Source of the DNA: Paenibacillus eucommiae
GTDB lineage: Bacteria; Bacillota; Bacilli; Paenibacillales; NBRC-103111
Assembly (NCBI RefSeq): GCF_017874215.1
Contig: NZ_JAGGLB010000001.1
Span: 496,001 to 560,000, forward strand
DNA: 64,000 nt
Direction: 5' to 3'
Shown: piece after piece, positions 53,668-63,303 of the stretch
Layout: each line of letters starts with the position of its first letter
How positions within the stretch are numbered: position 1 is the stretch's first letter
Notes under the pieces: generated by a model
Databases searched by the model: none
Seen by the model: only the letters and a program-made list of their open reading frames with translations
Told to the model about the DNA's origin: nothing
Position numbers and translations under genes: made by a program

Positions 53668-54189
53668 TCATTTCCCCTGCAGAAGCTTTTTAATCTCCGC
53701 CAGCTCTTCCTTCACTTCATTCCTAAATTCAGCGAAATCTGCCTCAAGCCTGTGCAAATGTCCCTGCATATCATCAATCTCCTGCTCTGCTTTGTAATTG
53801 ATAGCAAAATCAATAATAGCTTCTTGTTTGTCTTTTGCTGACTGTCTATTCTGACTCATCATAATAATTGGAGCTTGGAATCCAGCTAGAAAGGATAAGA
53901 GCAGATTTAACAAAATAAAAGGAGGTTCATCAAAATGAATAACCTTAGTAAATGCCAACGTATTTAAGATCACCCATGCAGCCAAAAATAGGATGAAAAT
54001 ATTAATGAATCTCCAGCTTCCAACAAACTGCGCCACATTATCAGCTAATTTATCGGACCATTTGGTTGATTTTATATAATCTTCATCTAAATGATCATGT
54101 ATATTGCTTTGGAAATGATGTACCAATTGCTGGATTCTACCTGCATAATCCTCTATGTCCTTTTTGTTTTCATTATCCATTGTTTTCAC
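53668..54189 (-). CDS. DUF1003 family membrane protein
   Basis: A 173-residue protein starting at a GTG at 54189 or the ATG three codons later; neither has a strong ribosome binding site. The DUF1003 core reads LADNVAQFVGSWRFINIFILFLAAWVILNTLAF, then FDEPPFILLNLLLSFLAGFQAPIIMMSQNRQSAKDK, two helices with a conserved loop. A cytoplasmic coiled coil follows (residues 130-173). Function of the family is unknown. Confidence 0.87.
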   Translation of the reverse strand: MKTMDNENKKDIEDYAGRIQQLVHHFQSNIHDHLDEDYIKSTKWSDKLADNVAQFVGSWRFINIFILFLAAWVILNTLAFTKVIHFDEPPFILLNLLLSFLAGFQAPIIMMSQNRQSAKDKQEAIIDFAINYKAEQEIDDMQGHLHRLEADFAEFRNEVKEELAEIKKLLQGK

Positions 54190-54518
54190 CGTTTTCTGGA
54201 TTATTGGGCTGTTGGTATAAGTGAGTTAACTGTATATTTTTGGATAGTAAAATTATACCACAGAGCTTGAAAAAGAAGTAGCAAGTAAAAGCTAATGCAC
54301 CATATTCAAGATCAAATTGGCAGCAATAACTATTTCTCTATTCACAACCAACTTCCCCTCCTTCAATCTGCAAAGGTAACACTTACTAGTGCCAAAAAAT
54401 TTCCCGGGAAATTCAAAATGTATCATGTAGGCTTGTTTCATCGATAAAAAGCTTTATCGCTTTAACGCGAGATGATACCATCATCTTCGCAAAAATTTAT
54501 CATTTGCTGAATTTATAG
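54190..54518. other. Intergenic region between DUF1003 gene and beta-helix gene
   Basis: About 330 bp, AT-rich, without a supportable gene. It must include the promoter of the DUF1003/RDD pair. A small inverted repeat GATAAAAAGCTTTATC is at 54441-54456. Nothing else recognised. Confidence 0.4.
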
Positions 54519-54550
54519 AAAAAACATCGCCTGAATCGGCGATGTTTTTT
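54519..54550 (-). terminator. Rho-independent terminator of the beta-helix protein gene
   Basis: AAAAAACATCGCC pairs with GGCGATGTTTTTT around six bases, a near-perfect terminator with a T tail on the minus strand, about 25 bp beyond the stop at 54576. Confidence 0.92.
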
Positions 54551-54575
54551 CAAGAGTGTTTAATTGGGCTGCATG

Positions 54576-56576
54576 TTATTCAGAAATATACGAAAACTCA
54601 TTTTTATCGATAACTGTACCAGATGGTATATTGGCATATATGGCTGAACTTACTTTTGTCTGGATGGTGTATGCATCTCTCGCAAGTATGGCCAGGTTCA
54701 TAATCTGCGCAGTTTTAATATCGAATTCCGTAAATGCTATATCCTGTGTGATGGCAGCTGTAGCAGTTCCTGATACATAGAGTTGTATGATGTTTCCCCA
54801 TTTGGTAATGGAAAATGTGATGCCGCTAATCGTTTTACTGGCCTTGCGGGTTTGATGTGCCAATTCGAGCCAACTTCCACCCACATATACATAAGGGGTA
54901 CCATTCTCTGTATCCAAAACGATTTTACCCTCATATATTTGTCCTGCCGATAAATCTGCTCTTTTCACTTCATGCAAGTAAGCAATACTATTGAAAACCC
55001 GACCAGAATCCGTTTTGGAGGCTATACCAAATTTCAGACTTTCGCGGTCAAAAGTAATATCTCCAACCGCTGATTTGCTATTGTGATGCTCACCGACATT
55101 AATACCGCTCATTCGTTTGGCTCCGCTTTCGGAAAAGTCGGTAACGCTGAACATTTCCGATGTAATCGGGTAGGCGCTTTCGATTTGTGATAAGGGAACA
55201 TTTTCATAAACCGTTGCTACTGCGCCTCCATTGACTGTTTCCTGCATCGCAACCTTTATCACTTTATGGAATGTACCTCTGACATGATTGTTTCTCCATC
55301 TAACTATGTGTACTCTATCGTTTTGCACAAAGGCATATCTGCTGTAATGGGTCGCGATATAGCAGTTTTCGATAAGCACATTTTCAACTCTTAGATTAGA
55401 GCTATTGGACAGGGTATAAATTTCAGCTGAGTCGGATGTGGGTGGTAAATTACGGCAGTTATGTTCTAAATAGCAGCCAGTTATAGCTACATTCAGAGCA
55501 TGCTGTTTATCGTATTTCGGGCCAGCATATTCAGATGTGGGACTTGTCGTTTCAATTAAAATACCATACGTGCCATTGTTCTCGATTGTACAATTTTTTA
55601 TCTCAACGATTGCCCCGCTGCTGTAATAAATTCCGGCTTTCTCATTACTCATAAAGCTGCTGTCTCGAATGATAACAGCGTTTGCCTCGGGAATAAGGGT
55701 AAGACCATTACCTGCGTTGTAAATACATGCAACATTGTCGAACCAACTTGTCCATCCTTTATGTAAAAATATACCATTTTCCAGTGTCCGCATCACAAAA
55801 AGCTCTGAATACATACTCTGACACGCAAAACCGCCTATTCCATTTTTCGCCAGGTTCGCTCCATGAATCGCAAACTTGCTCATAGTTATATTTTGGAGCG
55901 GAAAATTATTTGCCTCATTTGCTGGCTTCAAGAAAAACACGTAATCAATGGCGACCCCTGCCTTCAATGTCGTCGTTGACCTGCCTGCTCCTGAGATAAT
56001 GGTATTACTTTTACTAATTTGAATTGTTTTTTTTATGATATACGTTCCATCCGGAATAAATATCGCTTGAGCTTGATCTATCGCTTTTTGAATCGCATCC
56101 GCATCGTCATGTATCCCATCCCCCTTCGCTCCAAACCATCTAACGTTGAGCAGACCATCAAATGATCGTTTAAATCTGGCTCCAGATGTTGAAACAAGGA
56201 CAGTTCCTATATTATCGGGTGAGGATGAGTCTGCTGCATCATAATAAAATGGCCCTTCTTGCTCGCGATCGCGAACAAAATAGACAAGGTTGGCATCAGG
56301 ATTGGTGTTCGCTCTTAATTCTGCTATTGTCGTTGACACCACTAGATTCATCATCATTAAATCTTTCACTTTCGTACGACCCTCGACAGGATCAGCATAA
56401 GCTTTGGTAAGCGCTCCCCCAATAAGCCCCGTTGAGGCAAGCGCAGCCCCGGCTATTCCTAACGATGCGAGCAGCTTCCTTCTGCTGATAATACTTTTCT
56501 CTTTCCCTTGTTCCAGTTCATACTCTTGTTCATTTGCCAGGCGTTGCTCACCTGTTAGTTCCTTTTCGTCTAACAT
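54576..56576 (-). CDS. Tat-exported right-handed beta-helix protein (pectate-lyase-like)
   Basis: A 666-residue protein. The N-terminus has a twin-arginine signal SRRKLLASLGIAGAALAS (residues 31-48), so it is exported folded. NVRWFGAKGDGIHDDADAIQKAIDQAQAIFIPDGTYII near residue 145 is the start of a pectate-lyase-type beta helix, and repeated NCTIENNGTYGI/NVLIENCYIATHYS turns follow to about 420. The last 200 residues (FSITKWGNIIQLYVSG, IYANIPSGTVIDKNEF) are a beta-rich domain as on phage tail or surface depolymerases. Possible uronide lyase or glycan hydrolase; no catalytic residue is assigned. AGGAGGAATG precedes the start. It is 58 bp downstream of the SLH propeller gene. Confidence 0.8.
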   Translation of the reverse strand: MLDEKELTGEQRLANEQEYELEQGKEKSIISRRKLLASLGIAGAALASTGLIGGALTKAYADPVEGRTKVKDLMMMNLVVSTTIAELRANTNPDANLVYFVRDREQEGPFYYDAADSSSPDNIGTVLVSTSGARFKRSFDGLLNVRWFGAKGDGIHDDADAIQKAIDQAQAIFIPDGTYIIKKTIQISKSNTIISGAGRSTTTLKAGVAIDYVFFLKPANEANNFPLQNITMSKFAIHGANLAKNGIGGFACQSMYSELFVMRTLENGIFLHKGWTSWFDNVACIYNAGNGLTLIPEANAVIIRDSSFMSNEKAGIYYSSGAIVEIKNCTIENNGTYGILIETTSPTSEYAGPKYDKQHALNVAITGCYLEHNCRNLPPTSDSAEIYTLSNSSNLRVENVLIENCYIATHYSRYAFVQNDRVHIVRWRNNHVRGTFHKVIKVAMQETVNGGAVATVYENVPLSQIESAYPITSEMFSVTDFSESGAKRMSGINVGEHHNSKSAVGDITFDRESLKFGIASKTDSGRVFNSIAYLHEVKRADLSAGQIYEGKIVLDTENGTPYVYVGGSWLELAHQTRKASKTISGITFSITKWGNIIQLYVSGTATAAITQDIAFTEFDIKTAQIMNLAILARDAYTIQTKVSSAIYANIPSGTVIDKNEFSYISE

Positions 56577-56634
56577 GATTCATTCCTCCTGTTATTGTGA
56601 ATTGGATATAAGGCAGCTATCTCTGAATTCATGG

Positions 56635-59600
56635 TTAAAAGGAAACATTCATAAATCCAGCTGTCTGCAGCAGCCGTTTGATGACGACAGCAGCTTGAGC
56701 GCGAGTGGATAATTTTTGAGGGGCAAACTGATGATCCGTGATGCCTGTCATGATACCGGATTCAAGCATTTGTGCTGCAGCGACCTTTGCCCATGAGGTA
56801 ATCGATGCCTTGTCTTCAAAAACGTCCAGTAAAGGATTCAGCTTCCCTGCAACAGCAATGGATTTATCAGCAAACATGAGTGCATTAGATACAATCACAG
56901 CCATCTGCTCTCTCGTAATTGTGTCGTTAGGCCGGAAGGTCCCATCCTCGAACCCGCTGACGATTTGCGCCTTCGTTGCTGCACCAACTGCACCCGCAAA
57001 CCAGTCCGGTTCCCGGACATCCGTAAATATTGGGGTATCGGTCTGGATATTCGTCTGGATATCACCATGCGTTGTTACGGTGCCTCCCTCAAGCCCTAAT
57101 GCGCGAATAATTAAACTCACGAACTCAGCACGAGTAATGTTACCTTCTGGAACAAAGCCTGTTTCTGTCTGCCCGTTTACAATTAACTTGGAGGCTAGCA
57201 GTTCCACATCGGTTTGCGACCAGTGACCCTGCAGATCGGCAAAAGATTTCCTTGACTCGGCAATCGTGAACAGGCTGTTTCCAGCACGAAAAATATTTAC
57301 TTCCGTCAATCCATTCGTTGTTGTAAAGACAGAAGGAACAAAAGATAGTTCGCCGGTTTGCGAATCGATCCTAACTGCCGTTGCCCGCGCTGGATCAACA
57401 GCTTTTGTCATTGCTGTATCGGGCCCAGCGACAACAATACTTCTACTCACATACGTACGTCCGAAGTCAGTGAATACTTGTTTACTGCCATCCACCTCTA
57501 CGGTAAAATTGAAATCGATGATGTCGCCAACAATCGTGATACCAGTTGCTCTCGCTTGCTCAACCGTCTTTTCCTTGGCAGCTCCTTCAATCGTGTCCAT
57601 CGTAACGTAGATAATGGCATTCTTCAGCTTGCCGCCAAGCTGCTTCAAGAACGAGATTAAAGATGGAAAGTTTACCGGTATTGTGTAACTGGCATTGTTC
57701 GCCTTCAACTTAATTTGGGCATTGGAATTTTCACTTGCAGCCATAATAAACACTTTGGCAGGGATGCCCACGTTACGGATAGCCTCCGCTCCGGGTATTT
57801 CAAACATAATCGTTTGCGCCTCGGGTGCTTTCTCTCTCAGCATCCTAAACGCTTTCGTGAGTGAGTCAGCATGCAGCATGGCTGTGACCGATGCTTTTCC
57901 GTTCGTTCCTTCAGCTGGCGTTACAGTCACCACTGCAGCACCGCCTTCAAGCGTTACCCCAATTGGACTCTCCGTTACATCAACAAGATCTTCCTTCATG
58001 TTATTCGAAGTGCCCGTTGTGCTTGTATCTGTAGGAATGGGTGGCCTGTATTCATTTGGAGCCTCGCCCCGATTCACAGTTAAGGTATAAGTCTTGCTTG
58101 TCAAGCCATCTTCAGCAGCAGTGACAATCACTATCTGATTAGCTCCTACTTGCAGGCTTAGCGGACTAGACAAACCACCACTATACGATTGACCATTGAG
58201 GCTCATTGTAGTCGCAGGATTGTACGTAACCGCCGTCACACTAATACTCGTAATGGTATGTCCAACTTCAACAGAGTAAGTAAGCATATCTGGAGTAAAC
58301 GAAGGCTGCAAATTCCCCGCACTAATGCTTAATTCACTTAAATCAGCATTCGGCTCTGTATCTCCAGCGCGATAGATGGTTACCGTATACGTCTTGCTCG
58401 ACTGCTCATTTGCAGCATGTACGACAATCGGCAGCACATTCGCACCTACCTGCAAACTCACTGGGATCTCCGCATGATTCCCATATACCTCTCCCGTTAC
58501 TGAAATGTTCGCAGCCGAATCATAGGTTCCCGCCGTAACAGTCACACTCGCAATCTCGTTGCTCACATGAACCGTATAGCTGTTGATGCTTGGATCAAAA
58601 GCTGGGCTGAGCGTTCCTTGATCTACCGAAAGGCTGTTCAAATCAGCATCTGTTACGGGCTCCTCCGCGATGACACTGACTTCATCGCTATTGAAGTTAG
58701 CTACATAGACTTTGTTCAGCCCCGCATTGACTGCTACTGCAATCGGATTTGTTCCCGCTGCTACCGTAGAAGTCAACAGCGTTGTTCCATCGATAACAGT
58801 CACGTTGTTGCTATCATAATTCGCCACATAAATCTTATTCGTATCCGTATTGATCGCCAGGGCATCAGGGCCTGATCCAACAGATACTGTGGAGATGCTG
58901 TGATCGCTGCCGTCAATGACTGTCACGTTGTTACTACTGTCATTAACCACATAAATCTTTCCAGTTAGTTCATTAATCTCAACTGCATTTGGGGTTATGC
59001 CAGCAGGCAGGGTCGAAGTGGTGCCACTTGCACCATCAATCACCGTAATATTGTTGCTATAGAAGTTCGCTACATATACGCTGCCTGTTAGCGGATGAAC
59101 AGCCAAGGCATTCGGTCCTGCACCGGCCGGAACTGTAACCGTCGTGTTGCTCGCACCATCAATGACCGTCACATTGTCACTATCCACATTAGCAACATAG
59201 ATTTTATTGCTAGCCTGGTTAACGGCCACTGCAAACGGGCTTTCCCCTGCTGATGTAGTCATTACGCCTAGTGTATCCCCGTTGATAACCGTAATATCGT
59301 TACTTCCAGCGTTAGCCACGTAAATCTTATTTGTAACCGGATTCACAGCTATGGCAAAAGGATTCGTCCCCACGGTGACGGTGGACGTGCTGTTCGTCGC
59401 ACCGTCAATTACCGTGACGTTATTGCTGTCCACATTAGCGACGTAAATTTTATTCGTCGCCGGATTGACCGCTACGGCATAAGGAGTTGTTCCCACGGCA
59501 ATCGTGGCCACTTCAGTGATACTGCCATAGGTGTCTTCCAATACAGTTACGCTGTCACTGCTGACATTAGCGACATAGACCCTGTTTGTCATCGGGTTTA

Positions 59601-59751
59601 CGGCTAGTTCATGCGGTCCTCTCCCCGCAGCTACATTCGAGGACGAAGCTGCCGCACTCACTCGCGAATCCGGTATTCCGGCAGCAAGTAATATGGCGAT
59701 GATCATTCCAACGAAGATTTGATGCAGCAGAGGATTTGTTCGGAATTTCAT
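56635..59751 (-). CDS. S-layer-anchored YVTN beta-propeller protein
   Basis: About 1038 residues from an ATG at 59751 (GGAAGG upstream; the frame from 59790 has none). A signal peptide of about 34 residues ends SRVSAAA. Eight YVTN repeats of about 42 residues follow (for example NPATNKIYVANVDSNNVTVIDGATN), a full propeller. Two Cadherin-like sandwich modules come next (LSVDQGTLSPAFDPSINSYTVHV; LSISAGNLQPSFTPDMLTYSVEV). A mixed domain then leads to three SLH repeats at the C-terminus (FADLQGHWSQTDVELLASK, FTDVREPDWFAGAVGAATK, FEDKASITSWAKVAAAQM). Likely a cell-wall-attached adhesion or ligand-binding protein. It probably forms an operon with the beta-helix gene downstream. Confidence 0.85.
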   Translation of the reverse strand: MKFRTNPLLHQIFVGMIIAILLAAGIPDSRVSAAASSSNVAAGRGPHELAVNPMTNRVYVANVSSDSVTVLEDTYGSITEVATIAVGTTPYAVAVNPATNKIYVANVDSNNVTVIDGATNSTSTVTVGTNPFAIAVNPVTNKIYVANAGSNDITVINGDTLGVMTTSAGESPFAVAVNQASNKIYVANVDSDNVTVIDGASNTTVTVPAGAGPNALAVHPLTGSVYVANFYSNNITVIDGASGTTSTLPAGITPNAVEINELTGKIYVVNDSSNNVTVIDGSDHSISTVSVGSGPDALAINTDTNKIYVANYDSNNVTVIDGTTLLTSTVAAGTNPIAVAVNAGLNKVYVANFNSDEVSVIAEEPVTDADLNSLSVDQGTLSPAFDPSINSYTVHVSNEIASVTVTAGTYDSAANISVTGEVYGNHAEIPVSLQVGANVLPIVVHAANEQSSKTYTVTIYRAGDTEPNADLSELSISAGNLQPSFTPDMLTYSVEVGHTITSISVTAVTYNPATTMSLNGQSYSGGLSSPLSLQVGANQIVIVTAAEDGLTSKTYTLTVNRGEAPNEYRPPIPTDTSTTGTSNNMKEDLVDVTESPIGVTLEGGAAVVTVTPAEGTNGKASVTAMLHADSLTKAFRMLREKAPEAQTIMFEIPGAEAIRNVGIPAKVFIMAASENSNAQIKLKANNASYTIPVNFPSLISFLKQLGGKLKNAIIYVTMDTIEGAAKEKTVEQARATGITIVGDIIDFNFTVEVDGSKQVFTDFGRTYVSRSIVVAGPDTAMTKAVDPARATAVRIDSQTGELSFVPSVFTTTNGLTEVNIFRAGNSLFTIAESRKSFADLQGHWSQTDVELLASKLIVNGQTETGFVPEGNITRAEFVSLIIRALGLEGGTVTTHGDIQTNIQTDTPIFTDVREPDWFAGAVGAATKAQIVSGFEDGTFRPNDTITREQMAVIVSNALMFADKSIAVAGKLNPLLDVFEDKASITSWAKVAAAQMLESGIMTGITDHQFAPQKLSTRAQAAVVIKRLLQTAGFMNVSF

Positions 59752-59867
59752 GTACCACCCATCCTTCCCACAAATAGATAACGCTTTCATTTAGGGGATT
59801 AGAGTCAATATTTTGTCCCCATTTCTCCGTTGCAGATGCTCACCTCCTTTCTCATCTATAATCATCT

Positions 59868-61598
59868 CTATAGTTCAGCCTTGTACATCACCAGAATTTC
59901 AAGCTTTTCAACTACAATATCATTTCCAGGGTAGTGTGGAAGCCGGTCGATAACGCTCAAACCTATCCAGTTTCTACCCACTTTGAACAATGAGGGTGTC
60001 AACGGCACGGCAACCATTAATAGGCGTTGTTCTGGATTTATTTTATAGTGACCGCTCCCTCCCGAAGCAGGCTGAGGTTGGGGAGAAAAGATCTGTGGGT
60101 CCTTCCATTCGACGTCATAGGATTCAATTTCGGTTATCACGCCATTTACAACAATATCCATTTTATCCTCAATTTTTGCTCCAAAAAGGATCAACCGCAT
60201 ATGTACCTTTTCTACTTTATCTAAATAACACGTTAGGTCGTCACAGACATATACCGGCAGCTCTGTGATTCGTCCGTCATTGTACAGGACCGCAGGAAGA
60301 GGGGCATCATCGTTACGATTAAAGTAGCCTTCTGACCATGGGTAACCACCCCGGCGTTCAACAACAAACATTTTGTCCTTGAATTTCATTGTCTCCAAGC
60401 TGCCTATCTCATGGTAGGCCTCCTGCTGTGAAATCGGTCCTCCCAAGTAGTTCGTCGAACCATTTTGCGCGTAAACTTCAGCTGTTGCACTAGACCAATT
60501 GAACGTGCCAACTCCATCTGCTCCCTGTTGACGCCAATTGCCGAATACCCCCCGGAAAAATTCAATAGGCGGATAGCGGTATCCATCTGTTGCATGATGA
60601 TCATCATGACTTGGATACAGCTTAATATTTTTGGCCTCTGTAATTTTCCTGAATGACGCTATATCCACATTTATGGTCCTTGAGCCTAACGTAAACATAT
60701 CTACAAGATTTTGCTTTGCCCATGCTTCAACATCCAATCCATCCACATGGCACCCTTCAAGATTTTCGGGTACTTTAGCAGCCAGCAGCATCGGACTGCT
60801 GCGCTTTTCGCCTATTTCCAGCAACATAGACCTGACCATGCTTACGAATTCAGTTGCATGGCCTCTGTTTTCCCACTGATGTCCAACTGGCAGACATGGA
60901 ACATGTCTTGAGAAATCGAGCTGAATACCGTCTAACTGATACATGCTTGCCAGTTTCCTCAAATAATCAAGCTTGTATGCACGTAAATCTGATGAAGCCA
61001 GATTCCACAGGCCCTGCCACCACCAGCTCTTGACAACCCAGTCCGGATGGTCGGCCTTTATTCGGTTTTTTCTTTCCATACCAAGTCCCAGCCCATTAGA
61101 ACCAAAGTCGACTTCAGATATACGATGATTCCAGATATTTTCCAGGCCACGTTTCTTGGATTCTTCCAAAAGAATGTTCACAACATCAATTCCCGCTTCA
61201 TGCCACTTCTTTATGCCCGGATTATTTGCGCTTCCTTCCTTCGGGATAAAATAATCAATATCCCATATGAGCGTGTCAATTTGACTGCCCTTCTCATCTG
61301 TAAAATGAAAGGTGAAATGAATCAACTTATGAATATCGATGCCGAATAATTCCGTTACTTCACCCATCACATCGAATTGTACAAGAATTCTTCTGCGGCG
61401 GTTAACGGCATCCACGTGGCTTTGGGCTAATTTCAACCCTATATTTCCTTCATGCATGCAAACCATGGAATCCATATCATCCATCTTTATATCATCCATC
61501 CTCTTCTCATCCTTATCATCATCAGCTTCCTCATCCTTATCATCATCAGCTTCCTCATCAGCTAGCAGCAATGCCTTCCATGCTGCTAGCCTTTCCAC
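59868..61598 (-). CDS. TIM-barrel glycosidase-like protein with acidic repeat at the N-terminus
   Basis: A 576-residue frame from a GTG at 61598; no ribosome binding site is seen there, and ATGs at codons 34-47 are possible starts. Residues 13-45 are an acidic low-complexity stretch (DEEADDDK twice). The rest resembles a family-10-like glycosyl hydrolase TIM barrel: VQFDVMGEVTELFGIDIHKLI, LRKLASMYQLDGIQLDFSRHV, NIKLYPSHDDHHATDGYRYPP, GADGVGTFNWSSA. It has no signal peptide. It lies 47 bp downstream of the sugar-binding lipoprotein gene (stop 61646) and could process sugars brought in by that system. GH family and substrate not identified. Confidence 0.7.
   Translation of the reverse strand: MERLAAWKALLLADEEADDDKDEEADDDKDEKRMDDIKMDDMDSMVCMHEGNIGLKLAQSHVDAVNRRRRILVQFDVMGEVTELFGIDIHKLIHFTFHFTDEKGSQIDTLIWDIDYFIPKEGSANNPGIKKWHEAGIDVVNILLEESKKRGLENIWNHRISEVDFGSNGLGLGMERKNRIKADHPDWVVKSWWWQGLWNLASSDLRAYKLDYLRKLASMYQLDGIQLDFSRHVPCLPVGHQWENRGHATEFVSMVRSMLLEIGEKRSSPMLLAAKVPENLEGCHVDGLDVEAWAKQNLVDMFTLGSRTINVDIASFRKITEAKNIKLYPSHDDHHATDGYRYPPIEFFRGVFGNWRQQGADGVGTFNWSSATAEVYAQNGSTNYLGGPISQQEAYHEIGSLETMKFKDKMFVVERRGGYPWSEGYFNRNDDAPLPAVLYNDGRITELPVYVCDDLTCYLDKVEKVHMRLILFGAKIEDKMDIVVNGVITEIESYDVEWKDPQIFSPQPQPASGGSGHYKINPEQRLLMVAVPLTPSLFKVGRNWIGLSVIDRLPHYPGNDIVVEKLEILVMYKAEL
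61511..61558. repeat. 24-bp tandem repeat (two units) inside the glycosidase-like gene
   Basis: The unit CCTTATCATCATCAGCTTCC plus TCAT occurs perfectly twice (61511-61534, 61535-61558), encoding DEEADDDK twice in frame. The flanking bases are similar (CTCATCC), so slippage easily adds or removes units without a frameshift. Confidence 0.9.
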
Positions 61599-61645
61599 TA
61601 CTCAGTCAGGGGAGGGCGAACCTGTTTAAAATCATTTAAAATCAA

Positions 61646-63250
61646 CTATTTCTTAAAGAGCTCATCGTACTTTTGCTGTGCTTCCGCCATCACTTTATCG
61701 CCGCCCATTTGCTTCCATTCCTCTACATACTTGTCGAACTCGCCAACCGGTCGTTTACCGGTCACGAAATCCACTAAATTTTTCTTCGTGAATTGATCCA
61801 GTCTGTCTTTGTATTCGGCGAATACCGGCCGTTGAATCGGAGAAAGCAGATCGTATTTGCCCTTGACCTTAGCTTCGATATCTTTGCGTGTTGTCATGTA
61901 TTTGTTCTTTGTCATGTAAGGTGCCAGTAGATCGTAGTCATTAAAGCCACCCGGAACGCTGAAGAAGGAAAGCCCGAATTTAATCCGTTCTTCTTCTTTG
62001 TCATAGGGAGGTATCCACTCGATATCACCGTTGACCTTTTTGTATGTCTTGTTTTCTTCCCCATATCTTAATTTCTCGTACAGCTCAAGGTCGGCAAAAT
62101 TAGTCGCTTCGATGATTTCAATGTACTTGATCATTTTATCCGGATCTTGCTCCAATTTCTTAGCGTATTGTCTGCCACTACCGACAACTGGATTTGTTTG
62201 GTTAATTCCGAATTCACCGTTTGGTCCTACAGGTCCACTTGTTATTGCCCATTTCGCATTCGGATTTTTCTCAAGCAGCTTGTCGTAGAAATCGCCTCCA
62301 GAGAAAGCTTCGGCAGGAATAAAGGCCCACCAGGAGTTCCAAGCGACACCTATCTTCTCGGAAACCACTTTATCGGTGATGTTAGTGCCTTTGTTAATGA
62401 TGAATTCCGGATCAATCAGATCTTGCTTGTACCATTTGTGTAAAACCTCCAGCGCGTCCTTGGCTCCAGGCTGGACTTCACCAAGCACCACTTTTCCGGC
62501 CTTTTCGGTGAAAAGGCCGGGATACAGGCCAAAAGCACCAAAGACGGGACTGAAGAAGCCTTCCACACTATCCGCCCCACCCGTAAGGCCGTAAGTATCC
62601 TTCTTTCCATTATTGTCTGGATCCTCATTGCGGAATTTGATCATCGCAGCTTCAAGCTCATCCAGGGTTTCCGGCACCTTCGTGATCCCAACCTTATTCA
62701 GCCAATCTTCCCGCATACCGAAGACCATTCGCTTTGAACCGATTGTCCATAAAATCGGCATGGCATAGTTTTTACCATTTCTCATCGAATACCGTAACGG
62801 ATCATCCCCGAGCGCCTTCTTCAGCCATTCCATATATTTTGGCGCGTGTTTCTCCAACAGCTCAGGTGGAATTTCCGCCAATACGTCCTGATCAACCAAT
62901 TTATCGAAATTAATGACGTCCAATCCTTCAAAAGTATCAGGTACTTCGCCCGAAGCGATGCTGAGCTGTGTATTTTGAACGTACGTTTCCCCTTTCCGCG
63001 GCTGGACTTCAAAATCGATGTTAAAGTGCTCCCTGATCAATTTGCCAGCATAACCGTCAGTCACGACTTTTTCCGGTGTAACGGAATAGAATTGCATCAT
63101 CATTTGTTTCTCTGGAGCTTTCGTTGCCGCAGCAGTCGGTGTAGTACTTACATTCGGACTACTGCTCGGATTGCTGGAGCATCCTGCAATAGCTGCAACC
63201 AGCAGCACAGTGCTTAAGCTTTGAAGAACTTTTCTTTTTTGGCTTTTCAA
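61646..63250 (-). CDS. Extracellular sugar-binding lipoprotein of ABC transporter
   Basis: About 534 residues from a TTG at 63250, with GAGAGGG eight bases upstream; the ATG at 63286 lacks a site. The signal peptide ends in the lipobox AIAG-Cys24 and is followed by a Ser/Thr/Pro/Ala linker. The body matches CUT1 binding proteins: LSIASGEVPDTFEGLD, DTYGLTGGADSVEGFFSPVFGAFG and a C-terminal GEFDKYVEEWKQMGGDKVMAEAQQKYDELFKK. The permease gene follows the upstream edge at 63304 (54 bp away), so transport genes lead this operon and the glycosidase gene at 59868 follows. Ligand unknown. Confidence 0.92.
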   Translation of the reverse strand: MKSQKRKVLQSLSTVLLVAAIAGCSSNPSSSPNVSTTPTAAATKAPEKQMMMQFYSVTPEKVVTDGYAGKLIREHFNIDFEVQPRKGETYVQNTQLSIASGEVPDTFEGLDVINFDKLVDQDVLAEIPPELLEKHAPKYMEWLKKALGDDPLRYSMRNGKNYAMPILWTIGSKRMVFGMREDWLNKVGITKVPETLDELEAAMIKFRNEDPDNNGKKDTYGLTGGADSVEGFFSPVFGAFGLYPGLFTEKAGKVVLGEVQPGAKDALEVLHKWYKQDLIDPEFIINKGTNITDKVVSEKIGVAWNSWWAFIPAEAFSGGDFYDKLLEKNPNAKWAITSGPVGPNGEFGINQTNPVVGSGRQYAKKLEQDPDKMIKYIEIIEATNFADLELYEKLRYGEENKTYKKVNGDIEWIPPYDKEEERIKFGLSFFSVPGGFNDYDLLAPYMTKNKYMTTRKDIEAKVKGKYDLLSPIQRPVFAEYKDRLDQFTKKNLVDFVTGKRPVGEFDKYVEEWKQMGGDKVMAEAQQKYDELFKK

Positions 63251-63303
63251 TGTTGACACCCTCTCTTCTATTTTAAATTCAATCATATTCTATTAGGAGG
63301 GAG

